From assembly GCA_963920765.1 (NCBI GenBank), contig OY987245.1, positions 10,184,727 to 10,248,726 of the forward strand: 64,000 bases of DNA, written 5' to 3'. Position numbers and translations under genes: made by a program. This document shows positions 1 through 11,900 of this stretch, one piece after another; position 1 is the first letter of the stretch, and each line of letters starts with the position of its first letter. The notes under the pieces are model-generated. The model had not been told where the DNA came from, searched no databases, and saw only the letters and a program-made list of their open reading frames with translations. The DNA comes from Ulota crispa (Eukaryota > Streptophyta > Bryopsida > Orthotrichales > Orthotrichaceae).

Positions 1-254
1 GTATCAGGATTGACAGCGAAATTAAATATGCAATTAGGTCTTAACTTGTTATGGTGATAAACTCCTTAGGCATGTGTTTTTCCATATATAACTCTTGTAC
101 TTCAGTTTTATTCTCAACGTGGAACTGTCACTACTCTATTTGTTAGTTTGAAATTTTGAAAAGAGACATTTTTGGTAGCTACTAGCATACACTTCATGTC
201 AGAGATGTGTGGATATCAATTTAAGAGAACGTTTGAGTTTTGGATTGTTTGCAG

Positions 255-3200
255 GTAGCTGATGCCATAAGTGCATTCAGAGAAATTGAGGCGGTTTATC
301 AAATCAAGGGAAGCCATTTAGTATTTAATATCCTCATAGACTTATGTTGTAAACAGGGCAAGGTGAGCTGCACAACGTCATTCTCTCGTACGTCTAGAAT
401 TTTGGGAAATTATATGATAATTTCAAATATATATTGGCATGAATTTCCTGTGGGCACTCTGCTGCTTGCGGTGAATTTAATGAGGAGTATTTTTTTTTCT
501 TTGAATACTTAGTCAGTTATGAAGGGGTTTACTGACAGTTCTTTGCATATGTCCTTGAGCAGATCGTCACAATGCTTCTGGATAAACTTAGGCTGAGATA
601 TTTGAAATGAGTTTCAGTAATTATTTCGTGCATGCCGTGTTTCCAGATTTCGCAAGGCCTTGACTTCTTGGATGAAATGCAAGCAAGGAAGTTAGAATTA
701 TCTTCTTTTTCATTCAACCCATTTATTCGCGAATTTGGACGGTGGACAATGATTGATGAGGTGAGGTTCCACATTTTGGGGATTATTAATGTGTTCGGCA
801 GTTCATGTTGATTTGAAAGGTTATTCAAGGTACATAAGTAACATCTGGTTTGATCTTTCTGCACGGCAGGCGTTTGAAATGAAAGCGGCTATGCTGAGAT
901 TGGCAGTACAGCCAACTGTGGTGACATACAACTCACTTATAAGTGCTTGTGTTAAGATTGGTGATGTGAGTAAAAAGCCCGCCCAAGTCTATCCATGCTT
1001 GGCTTTCTCTGTATATTGGAGACTGGCTTAAGTGGAATTTTGTTTGCTGCTTACACACTCTGCTGCAAGCAACATGTTGATTCCATGTGTTAAGTACTAA
1101 TGCAATTGATTTTTCCGGTAATTGAATCAGTTAGAGAAAGCATCTAGCTTATTTCCCGAAATGAAGGAGCTGGGTGTGGATGCCAACACTCATTGCTACA
1201 ACCCTCTTATTATGGGCTTTGCCATGCAGGTTATTCTCGAACTGGTCTAGTGACCTTTTATAGCTGGATGTCTTTCCATACTATTAGACGATCTATGTTC
1301 TACATCTTGCTGTTTAATTTTTTTCTTATGTAGATTTTCATGCTCTGATTTTTCTTATGCTGAAACTGTGGGAACCAGGGACGTTTTGATCGAGCACTTG
1401 CACTTATGAAGGAAATGGATGGAGCAGGTGTGAAGCCAGATGTGAACACGTACCGCCTTCTCATATTTGCCTGCTCTCTTAGTAGAGATCAGGACCGGGC
1501 AGATCAGGTGACCAGCAAAAACTTTTGTTGATCTCTGCATTAAACTCTTTCCGAGAAAAAAAGACGACGTCTTTTTTTAGAGAACGCTATGTTAACTTTT
1601 AAAGATGTGCAACCATGATATGGTCTCTAAGAAGCTGCCTTACGGTGGGTTTTCATCGGTTTTCACAATCCATTTTTTTCTTTAAAAATAATATAAAATT
1701 CCAAAATGAAACATTTTAAATCTAAATCAACGCGGTCAAACTTTTCGTCTGTTGAAAACATCGCATATTTTTTAATATCATCTTAGTGTTAAAAATATAC
1801 CAGTTCAACAAAACATGTCAAAATTCAACAATTTAAAATAGAACTTTTGCTTATCACGACTGTTCAAAGCTTAAGAGATGTATATTGTAATACACTTCAG
1901 TTTTGTGTGCAAACCCTTGGTCCTTTAGGGGATAAGCTTAGCAGTAAGAGAGATACACGATATCAGTATATTGCAAATCAGTGAGGGCTAAATGATGCGC
2001 GTCAGGCTTCAACTCCTTAAATCTTCTAAAGCCATATTGTGAATTTGTAGCTTTTTGTAGAAATGCAAGAACGGGGGATAAGGCCAGACGAATCTATCTA
2101 CACTGTCATGATCATTGTCTCCTCCAAGTGTGGAAACGTTGATCGCGGTATCGAGGTAAGTGCATTTCAAATTGACTCACTCCTACAAGAACTATTTATG
2201 GCTCAATTTTGAATGTTCAATGAGAGATGCTTCTCTTGTTAAAGTGGTTTGATCATTACTTTGCTATAATTAGTCGTACAGGTACGTCCAAAACGAATAT
2301 CATTTCCACCAATCTCATAATGGCGTGAAATACATTGTAATTTTACGATTTTGAATTTTTTTGACTCCCAGATGATTAGAAGTTTAGAGGATAGCGGCAA
2401 AGCAGCTGGAGTTGAGGCCAAGAGTGCAGTTTTGCATGGACTTGCAGTATCTGGCCGCCTGGAGGAAGCCTCAGCTTTGTATGCAGTTTTCAAATCGGAA
2501 AACGTCCTACCACAATCATACGCAGTTGGCTCACTGTTGGTGCGTGGTGAATTCTTTTCTCTTTAACTGCTTTCCTGGATGATCCAGAGACCAATACACT
2601 TTATGAGTGTGCATGTGTGTCCACAATGTTCGCTGGCTCAGTTCACCAACACTTCAAATTGTTAGCAGGTTGTTTAAATAACTTTGTGACGCTTGGTTCA
2701 CAAGCTGGATAATTTGCTTATTTTGTAGAAGTTTATTTGTGTGCAATTATCAGCAACTGGTATTAATCTTTACTGTTACATTTCTTAAGAGATCACCTAC
2801 TACATTCACAAAGTCATCAATGGTAAATAAATGGTACTAGTTGTTAGAATAACAAAAATTTAATGTCCAGGACTTTACCATCACGCTACGTTAGGACCAC
2901 TTGCTTCATACTATCAATATTTCTAAATTAACTCAACACGAGGACAATATGAATATAATGCCTATTACCTTAACATTAAGAACCCTGTCAATCTAATTGG
3001 AGAGTCTATTGTGTACGGGACTGTTGCAGGATATTAGACATTTGATTGATTTGGCTCTTTGTTTATGTGGATGTATGCAGGCAGCGCTTGGGAAAGTGGG
3101 GGACTTGGACCGGATGTTTGAAGTGTTTGAGGATGCTCGAGGGGATAATACATGGAATTTCATGAATTTAAGGCAACGTGCTGAGCATCTTAACATCCGA

Positions 3201-6200
3201 TGTATAAATGCGGTTCTGGCTTGTATTCATTACAACCAACTCGGGTATGTCTATCTTATGACTTTGCAATCCTAAAATAATTAGTTTTATCCTTAGATAT
3301 CCTCATATCTTTCTTCTGTTTGTTAGCAAGTTCTTAATAATGGATTCTTTCAGAATCTACAGTGAGTATGGAGTCTCTCTCTTGCGTTGTGACAAATAAG
3401 GCAAACCTTCTCTTCGTTAATACTCAACTTTCATCTTGCGAGAGAGGCTGATAATCAATCTTCAGGATTAAAAATATGAATTTTAGGTACGCTGATCACC
3501 TTAAAATGTACGGCACGATCTCGACTTATTGGTGGTTTTTTCGAAATCACTATTGATGAATTCCTCCAGTAACTGACAATCGTTGAGTGACAACAGGCGG
3601 GCTATCAGTTTTTTGCGGAAGGTGAAGGAGGAGGGCATTGCTGACGAAGGAGTTCTATTTGACAAGGTGAGACACTATCCCATGCAAGAGTGCAGCTTTA
3701 GCTTGCCTCCATCTTTAGAGGCCTTTTGAGATGTATTTGGGACAGTTTACATGGTCTGAACAAGCCTTGAGGCCAAGATATTTTTTCCGTATTTTAAGAA
3801 ATCCAACAATTTAATTGGTCAAGAATTGAGAGTTGTCCTTAAGGTTTGTTTTATTTTATCTGGACTGCCATATAGAAAGAATTTTAACTTTTGATGATTA
3901 AAGGAGAAATTACAAATAGGGACATGAAAACGTAAAATATTACAGATAGGGGCACAGTTTCAAAATAATTACAAATAGGGGCACAGTTTAAAAAAAAACT
4001 GTGATTTTTTGTAGATTTTTTCTGGTTTGGACATTGGTTAATTTAGACACATCACATTAAATGTTTGCTATTTCTAAAAAACTTAAAGGTCTCTCCAAAT
4101 CAAGCCTAAATAAAGAAATTATAATAAAGGGGATGACGATTTTTGGAAACTTTTAAATTTTTTGGAAGTTAGTTAACATTTAATGTGATGTATCTAAATC
4201 AACCAATATCCAAACCAAAAAAGTCTACAAAAAAGCACATTTTTTTTTGAAATTGTGCCCCTGTTTGTAATATTTTATGTTTTCATGGCCCTATATGTAA
4301 TTTCCCCATGATTAAATGATATGGATACTTAATGGCAACGCTCTTTATGAGTGATCTTTCTTTTTGACCATTTGCGGAAAGCATTATCAATCAGACAAGA
4401 TCACTGAGCCTATATAACTTTTATTTTCTTGCCCTGTCCTATGGACTCTAAATGACCTCACTTCTTTGCTCATCCTGAAGTTTTGTCTAGAGATTTGTAC
4501 AGCGGCACTTAGTTCAGTTGTCAAAGCAGCTGCTTATTGAAATTCCATCTAAGAGGTTTGTGTGTTTTGCAGCATCTGTCGTCAGGAGAGGGCATTACTG
4601 ATTATTTGTATGGCATCCCTGGAAGTGATTTGATCCTATTTGTTGGTCCTATTGTAATGTGCAGATGTTTTTGCATATTTCTTCTGGAGGACAAGATGAA
4701 AATGAAATGCGCTGGTTAGATGTAAACGATGGTTTTGTCGTGATACACGCAATGCGCGAGCTGGGCTTGCGACCGTCACGCATGTCTCTGGAGGCTCTTT
4801 TGGATGGATGTGCTGCCTTGAACGATTCTGAACAAGCTCACCGGGTTCTCCAAGAAATGGAACGAGAGGGTCTGCAATTAAATATTTTCTCAATGATCAG
4901 GTACTGTTACACATCCAAATAGCCTTTTGATTTCCATCAAATGAGCAAAACATTCCCATTGAGCAGTTATATCTTTTAATTTCTTAATCATGCTTCTTCT
5001 CAACAGTGTCACTATTTCCTCAGTGCTATTATTAACCCCTAAATGCCGAAGGCCTTTTTTGAGCTTTTGGAAATTTGATCTAAACTGAACAAGAAGTCAA
5101 CATTTTGGTAAGTTGTATCAATTTTTTAAAAATGGTAACCGTACAAATTCAAACTAGATATGTTAGACATCACATAGGAAAAGAAAACACAGTCATACCA
5201 CTTGTGGATTGAAAGATTATAACGTTTGATCAAGAGGGTGTTAAAATTGCAAAATGACTTCAAGCCTTTCAATCCTCTTTTCACATGTCAAATCTAAAAT
5301 GTTGGTCACCAAAAAAATATGAGGTTAAAGGACATAACATACATAACTCCAATCCATTTACGACTTTTCAAAATCTATTTTACAAATTTTTTAAATGAAT
5401 TTCTAGTGTGAAATTTTCTCCAAGATCTAGTGTATTTGAGGCTCATTTTCATGAGCTCTCAATACTAAAAAAGTCAAGATTGCAATGGACACCCTTGCAC
5501 AAAATCTTGAATAGAAAGTTCACAATTGATAATTTTCCAAATTGGGTTTTTGATGCTAAAATTAGACTTCAAAAAAAATAATTCTAAAATAAAAAATAGT
5601 AAAAATAGCAGCTTAGTTAGGTTTCATTGAACTTCAAAATATTGTCTACACCAAAATGTGGTGCCTTGGGCATTTAGGGGTTAACATCCTCAATAGTGAT
5701 GCTTTTTTAATACAAAGCATTGCTACTATTATTACATTGCAGACTTAGAAAGTTTGTCTTTTATACCATTTGGCACTATTATTCCCATGAATTTGTTCTA
5801 ACGAAGGGATTTACATGAGGTCTATACAGTTGTACTCTCGAATGTGTTTGTTCTAAGGGAAAACATCAAAAATGTCCCTCCATTCTTTCAAGATATCAAA
5901 TATACCCCTATGTTATTTGAAATATCAAAAATACCCTTGGCTTTGTGTAAGAATATCCATTATACCCCTAGTTATCTTTGAGAATACCATCAATACCCTT
6001 ATTTTTTTGTGCCTCTTTACTGAATTAAAAAATATATATCAAACTGACAACAAAAACTACTATGTAATCACTGCAATGGTTTTGACCACAATGGACTTAC
6101 ATACAAACACCCTATATAGAGCTTAAAGAGCTTGCTTCCAAAATTTGGCTTGCATTCAATTTACATCTTGTTTTTGTACTTTCCATTATCATCCAAGTAT

Positions 6201-6830
6201 TTACAGAAATTTGCAAAAAGAGGCACAAGAGAGAAAGATACTTTTTATAGTTCAGATAATATAAGGGTATATTTGATATTTCATAATAATTGAAGGTCTC
6301 AAAGAACCAGGGGTATAATTGATATTCCTACTCAAAGCCAGGGATATTTTTGATATTTCAAATAATGTGGGGGTAAATTTTGATATTTTGAAAAAATTGA
6401 GGGTTATTTTTGATATTTTCCCTTGTTCTAATGAGTACTGACTTCCATAGCTGGTTACACTGAAACCTTTCATTAGTGCAGATTGAAAACTTTTAAGTCA
6501 TGTCCGTGGGCTCAGCTGCATTGCATGTAGATGTATCAAGTTCCTGAATTAAAGTCAAATTTGGTGACTCGGATGTGCAGGTTGTTTCGTGCATATGTAG
6601 CAGGAGAAGACGAAGAGAAAGCTCTGGACCTGCTTGACCAAATGACCGCAGAAGACTTGAAAGACTCCGACGTTCAGTTACTGCTTTTTCAGACATTGCA
6701 ACCCCATTATGTGGCAGCTGCGGATTCGCCTATTGCTGCGGAAGCGCTAGAAACGTTGCCAAGAGTTCGGAGAAAAGTAGATGAGTTGCTGGGAGGGGAT
6801 GTGATCCCTCATACCGACATGATTTTGTGA
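255..6830 (+). CDS. PPR (P-class pentatricopeptide repeat) protein, 3' part of gene
   Basis: The gene runs in from the left edge; 512 C-terminal residues are readable. Exons by GT..AG and phase: 255-362, 647-760, 870-965, 1131-1229, 1379-1507, 2051-2155, 2372-2539, 3081-3244, 3597-3666, 4665-4900, 6581-6830 (TGA at 6828). Most exons are about one 35-residue repeat long and in phase 0. The 3244/3597 and 4900/6581 junctions split codons and rejoin in frame. Helix-turn-helix repeats are typical, for example PTVVTYNSLISACVKIGD and VKPDVNTYRLLIFAC. There is no E/DYW tail, so it is P-class. Family knowledge: such proteins bind organellar RNA and affect its stability, processing or translation; the target here is unknown and the transit peptide lies outside the window. 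So many introns is unusual, as many plant PPR genes have few or none. The 4665 acceptor is the least certain border; a competing acceptor at 4573 leads into a stop. I do not recognise the orthologue. Confidence 0.9.
3902..4307. mobile_element. hAT-like MITE (family A) in PPR intron
   Basis: Long terminal inverted repeats of roughly 130-180 bp begin GGAGAAATTACAAATAGGG on the left, and the complement ends the element on the right (TGTAATTTCCCC). It is flanked by the 8-bp direct repeat ATGATTAA (3894-3901 and 4308-4315). An 8-bp duplication fits the hAT superfamily. There is no coding capacity. It sits in the intron between exons 3666 and 4665. A half copy lies at 27198-27330. Confidence 0.85.
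5032..5684. mobile_element. TTAA-flanked MITE (family D, 650-bp class), PPR intron
   Basis: Starts TTAACCCCTAAATGCC and ends GGGCATTTAGGGGTTAA. TTAA at both borders is read as the target duplication and CCCCTAAATG as the terminal inverted repeat. It is non-coding and AT-rich. Homologous copies lie at 22105-24244 (interrupted), 33777-34434 and 38105-38746 (opposite orientation). It occupies the large last intron of the PPR gene, and its interior at about 5212 provides the empty site for an insertion seen in the 22105 copy. Confidence 0.8.
5857..6422. mobile_element. Mutator-like MITE (family B), PPR intron
   Basis: An inverted-repeat element of 566 bp with ends GGGAAAA(C/T)ATCAAAAAT and the reverse complement ending TTTTCCC. 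It is flanked by a perfect 9-bp direct repeat TTGTTCTAA (5848-5856, 6423-6431). The arms carry a striking alternation of ATACCCCTA and GATATTTC-type words. A 9-bp duplication suggests Mutator-like ancestry. A copy of almost identical length lies at 41397-41960. No ORF. Confidence 0.85.
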
Positions 6831-8589
6831 AACCGTCGCTCTGGAGGTACTGTCATCTTTGCTGTCTCTGACCACATTAGAAGAAAAAATTGTAGTTTTG
6901 GTTCCTGAATTCCATTCATTTTCAAGTAGTTGACCATTCATACATTATAAAGATCTTGAGTCTGTGCCAAGAAGGTGTTTTTTTTGTCATGTATTGCATT
7001 TTTATCACACAAATGCAAAGTTCTCTAGGGGCTGTGCAGTAGTGCATACAGGGAATTAGGAGTCATGGAGGCCAAGTGACTGTGGAATTGGAATGTCTTT
7101 TTCATGTATTTCTAGTATGCCTAGAACTGATCTTGTGTGCTTAGTGAATTTTTTGACTCTCAAAGTGACTGTAAGGGATGAACTTCGTAATCTTCTTCCA
7201 ACGATCAAGCTGGTCGTAGTCCTTCGAATGTGCGAAATTAATGTTTGCAGGCACATAAAACAAGTAGAACAAAATTTTTTAAACAACTTTCTAGTGTAAA
7301 AGCAAAATGGCAAACTGCATACAAGCATGCACAAATATAGACATATCATAGAGATCTACTCTGTTTGACCCCTTCAGGTTTGAACTTTGACTACTCTCTC
7401 AATTGAAATGTTCTAAAATACACTACTGCAAAGCTCAATTTCTCTTTTTCTTTTTTTTTGCTTGTTTTCTTTTCTTTCTCTCTTTCTCGTCTTGCTGCTT
7501 GTATTATTTGTAATGCTCCACCACGCTTACAATCCTTGGCAAGTGTATTTTGCCGCCTAAAATCCAGATGAATATGCCATATTCTTCAACATCCATGAAC
7601 ATCTTTCTAGCTTTGAACCGCTTTCTAAAACACCATACCACCTCAACTCTTGCAAACGTCTCATAGATTTGGGTAGATTTGTAGCCACTTCAAAAGCTTT
7701 TAAATTTAATTTTATTACCAATTCTCCTTACCTTTGTGGTAAGAAGTTAGATGTGTGAGAAAGGTGCAAGTGAGGAATGAGTCTTTTTGGCCAGGACTTC
7801 AGGACATAACCATATAACATACAGCAACATATTGCAAATGAATGTAACAGAAACAAAGACAAAGAGCAGAGATTCTAAACTCCACTTGAAGCTAAATCTG
7901 AGCCCACAAAAGCATACAAATCTCCCATCTCTTTGTGACAGAAATTAAACTAAACAATTACAGACCACAGAGGTAAAAGTACTTGTACACAAAAGATAAA
8001 TTTTGCTGCAGAATGATGGAACCACCTTGTTAAAGGGAGGCAGTCAAGCACGAAGGATGAGCCCCAAAACTGCCATGCATCCCAAAGCTCCACTTAATCA
8101 GATGATCAACTCTTGTATATCCCCTCAATCAACAAGTACCTATTAACATACAATTGCTTTTAGAGCATCTATTGATAAAAACTTTGAACCTTCAGAAATT
8201 GTGCAAACGGTATCCAAATAACATATTCTTTGGTGCGTCAGAATCTTCTTTCATTTGCCAACAAGAACATGTAAGGATTTGACAAGTCTGATAAGAGTAG
8301 CTCCACCGCTTTCACTTCGAATAGAACACAAAAAGTTTCTTGAAGACATTGTGGGCCACTTGGAGTAGCATCTCCACTCCTTCCGGGGCACTTGCATTGC
8401 ACCTCCCTCACCTATCTATGTCAGTGCCCATGTAGCTCCCTCTCATCCCATCTGTGACAACAACGGTGGATTTGAGTGATTGCATGAGCTCTAGCATGGT
8501 CTCAAATGACCTACAAAATGACATGAACAAAACGTTGTAATGTCTCTCCACAAAGTGCGGAGACCAATAACAATGATGCAGTAGGAGCC
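6831..8589. other. Intergenic region, 3' flank of PPR gene
   Basis: The two flanking genes (PPR + and ZNF511-like -) converge here. Nothing coding is visible. A pyrimidine-rich stretch lies at 7440-7500. The 3' ends of both transcripts must lie here, but no polyadenylation site can be assigned with confidence. Confidence 0.5.
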
Positions 8590-8597
8590 TAGAGTGC

Positions 8598-8852
8598 GGG
8601 GAATGCTATACCATGAGCGGGGATCTAACAGCCATGAGCCATGAGCCTAGATTTTTTGTCAAAATACTAAATTTCACTTATGACTATACATAGGACCCTA
8701 TAATTGTGCATTTTAAATTTTCATCCCTTGAAAAATTTGCCATTTTTTTAGTTTTTCCATTGATTTTGAGCTCAAAATTGGTTCCAACTCACAAAATCTT
8801 GGCTCACCACTCATGGCTCACCGTTTTATGCTCACAAAATAGCATTGTCCCC
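8598..8852. mobile_element. hAT-like MITE (family J)
   Basis: Element of 255 bp with ends GGGGAATGCTAT and AGCATTGTCCCC, flanked by the perfect 8-bp duplication TAGAGTGC (8590-8597, 8853-8860). The interior is rich in the word TGAGC/GCTCA near both ends. Related copies lie at 55879-56110 and 59791-60054. It is about 110 bp beyond the stop codon of the ZNF511-like gene, so it may be transcribed in that 3' UTR. Confidence 0.88.
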
Positions 8853-8959
8853 TAGAGTGCAACTCCAGAAGTGTCACTTTCCGTTTGCAGTGGAGCGGCT
8901 CTAACACAACAAGTACGGTATCCAACCTGCAAAAAGTGGCAACTTTGGATGTCCTTACC

Positions 8960-11900
8960 TTATAATAAAGACGGTTGTGCTGCTGCTGCTGCCGGCACTG
9001 AAGGGTCGTCATTTCTTTGACCTCTCCCACGGCCTCTGCCACGGCCAGAGCCTCGAGGAGGCTTTGGCCCAAACGGCATACCCCGGCCTCGCCTGTGGCC
9101 GAAACTGAGCACCGCAGGAGCTGCATCCTCACCCCCTTGGGAGACAGTGCTCAACCTTGAAACTGCTGTCACTAATTCATCAACCTCCATTTCCCTGTCG
9201 TCGTTGGCCTGGACTCTCTGAAGTCAACGAAACACACAGATAAACAAGCCGGACAAGCAAAAGAAAGAAAAACAGAAATGAAATTGGTGCAAGAAGAAAC
9301 AAAAGGGATTGGCTCTTGTAGGATTTTGTGGTCTTCCATTTCATACATAGGTTAGCACCTACCAACGCACTGCTTATGGACAGACCTATAATACAGAATA
9401 AATTACACAACAATTTAGAAAAGGGAAAATTTCATGGATACCCCTAAAGTTTGCAATATTTACATAGATACCCCTGCTTTTTCAGAAATTACACAAATAC
9501 CCTTGGATCATAATATTTAGGCGTTCATTTGTTGTGCTCGTACTTCCTTCATGACCAATATTGAAGAAGTGAATGCGAATGAAACAAAAAAGAGAAGCAA
9601 CGTGCGCACAAAGGAAGAAGGGAAGTGACATGCACAACAAAACAAATGCCTGAAAATCTTGGTCCTGGTCCAAAGATATATGTGTAATTTCTGAAAAAGC
9701 AGGGGTATCTCTGTAAATATTGCAAACTTCAGGGGTATCCATGAAATCCTCCCTTTAGAAAATGGAATCTGCTACTACTGATATACGAAATTTCATTTCA
9801 AAAGTCCCGTTGCAAAAATGTTTGCAGCTGCCGCCTCCCTCCTTGTAGGTTTAGGGTTTCCTTGCAGAAAGACGACAAGCTAGTTTCTCCTTACACATGC
9901 ATATTTAACGAAACAATGTTTGTAAAGCATAGCTTAACCTCTCCTAAGAAACGTGGGTTTTTACAAAGAGTTGCTACTTTAGAACGACATACCGATTTGG
10001 TTGTAAAATTAAACACAACAATCCTTAAATGAAACAAAAGCCAAAGTTGTTACATGGTTTCACCTGTTGAGCAGCAGTTGCGTTCTCTGTGGCAAAACCT
10101 TGAGGCATTTGAGCCTCCAGCGACATGGTGGTCTGTGGGGGTGATGCATGCTTTGCCTTGAGGTTCTTCTTTGATTGCTTTTGTGTTGCTGCTGGGTCGC
10201 TGCTGCCTTGATGAGCTTTCTGTCGTTGCCGATGCTTTTGAGAGGAGTGTTTCTTCACATGAAAACGAAAGGAGCGAGGGAAGTGGTGCTTGTCCACTAA
10301 GTGCTGGTGTCTGCTTGGACCACTCAGGAACCGAGCTGAACAGCCTTCTACAAGACACTCGTACTGGAATTAGATGACAAAACACGAGTCAGTTAAAGCT
10401 TCGTCTGCGCATTTGGAGAGAAAAAAAAGCCGAAGCCATCGTGTTAAATTTAAGGGAAAATTTCATGGGTACCCCTGAAGTTTGCAATATTTGCATAGAT
10501 ACCCCTGCTTTTTCTGCTCTTTCAGAAATTTCACAAATACCCTTGGACCAAAATTTTCAGGCGTTTGTTTTGTTGTGCATGTCACTGCCTTCTCTCTTTG
10601 TGCGCACACTACTTCTTTCTTGTTGTGTGTGCGCACAAAGAAGGGAAGTGACATGCACAACTAAACAAACACCTGAAAATTTTGGTCCAAGGCTATTTGT
10701 GAAAGCAGGGGTATCTATGAAAATATGACAAACTTCAGGGGTATCCTTAAAATTTTCCCTAAAGTTGATACAACCAAAGAAAGGCACAGAAACAATGCAG
10801 ACTACCCGGCAAGCTAATGGCAACAAAGCTCAATCTGAAGTGTAACAGACCCTATTGCAAATATAAAAACAAAAAGGAAAACTTTATGGATGCCCCTGAA
10901 GTTTGCCATATTAGTATAGATACTCTTAGTTTTCCAGAAATTGCACAAATACTGTTGAACCATAATGTGCACACTATCTCCTCTGTGACCAATGTCAAAA
11001 CACGGAGTGCAAATGACAGAAAAGAAGCAACATGCATACAAAGGGAGAAAGAAGTGGCATGTACAATAGAACAAACGCCTAAAAATTATGGTCCAAGGGT
11101 ATTTCTGCAATTGTTGAAAAACCATGGGTACCTATACAAATATGGCAAACTTCAGGGGTATCCATAAAATTTTCCCAAAACACTGCATTATAGATTAAAC
11201 CCTAAAGGCCACATAGCCTAGTGGCTGTTCTGGCTTTGTCACAAACCCTAATTGCTCCTCTCCGTAGGACTTAAGCTCTATGAAGGACTTCCATTAGCAC
11301 CACGGACCAAGGGTGTAGAGCTTGGAGGAAGAAAATCTATAGAAAGCTTGATTTCCTCCTTCAAATCCACTAAATTGCTCAAAAGACAGAAGTGAAAAAA
11401 TCGAAAAAATAAAGAGAAGAATGTTGCAAATTCAGCAAGAAAGGGTTAAGTTATGGAATGGAAAAGTCAGGGGAGTTACCATAGGATAGTTACGAGCAAC
11501 TTTTGCTTGGAAAAACGAGTCATGGGTTTCAGATACATGAAGGTTGAGAAGACGTGTGGTAGGGAACACTCGGGTGCACACGGAGCATGTGGCTGAATGT
11601 CGAGACAAGTAATGCGACTCCAATTCTCCGATTCCTTTCAGCTTGATGCCACAGCCTGCAATTGGACAGAACAGTTGCCTGCCCATACAGAGAACAGAGA
11701 ATGTTTAGGAAAACAACACCAAGTGTGCCGTTTCAATGACCCCCATTGCAACAAACTCTTAGAGCATCCGCACCCTTGCACACAACCTGGCACCCTTGCA
11801 CACAACCTGGAGCTCTCAACAAAAGCAGGTGTCCAAGTGGGTGCATTCACAACCACGGGCGCTCGCTCAAATCTCTGATGCCCCACCCTTATCCTCAAGC

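Noticed and set aside
4573..4719. Alternative PPR exon starting at 4573 (HLSSGEGITDYL)
   Set aside because: It reads into a stop at 4719 in a different frame from the good exon at 4665, and a splice from it would need an intron under 60 nt.
11638..11898. ORF upstream of the zinc-finger exon rich in Cys
   Set aside because: It is in a different frame from finger 1 and runs into the MITE array; the cysteines are not spaced as C2H2 fingers.
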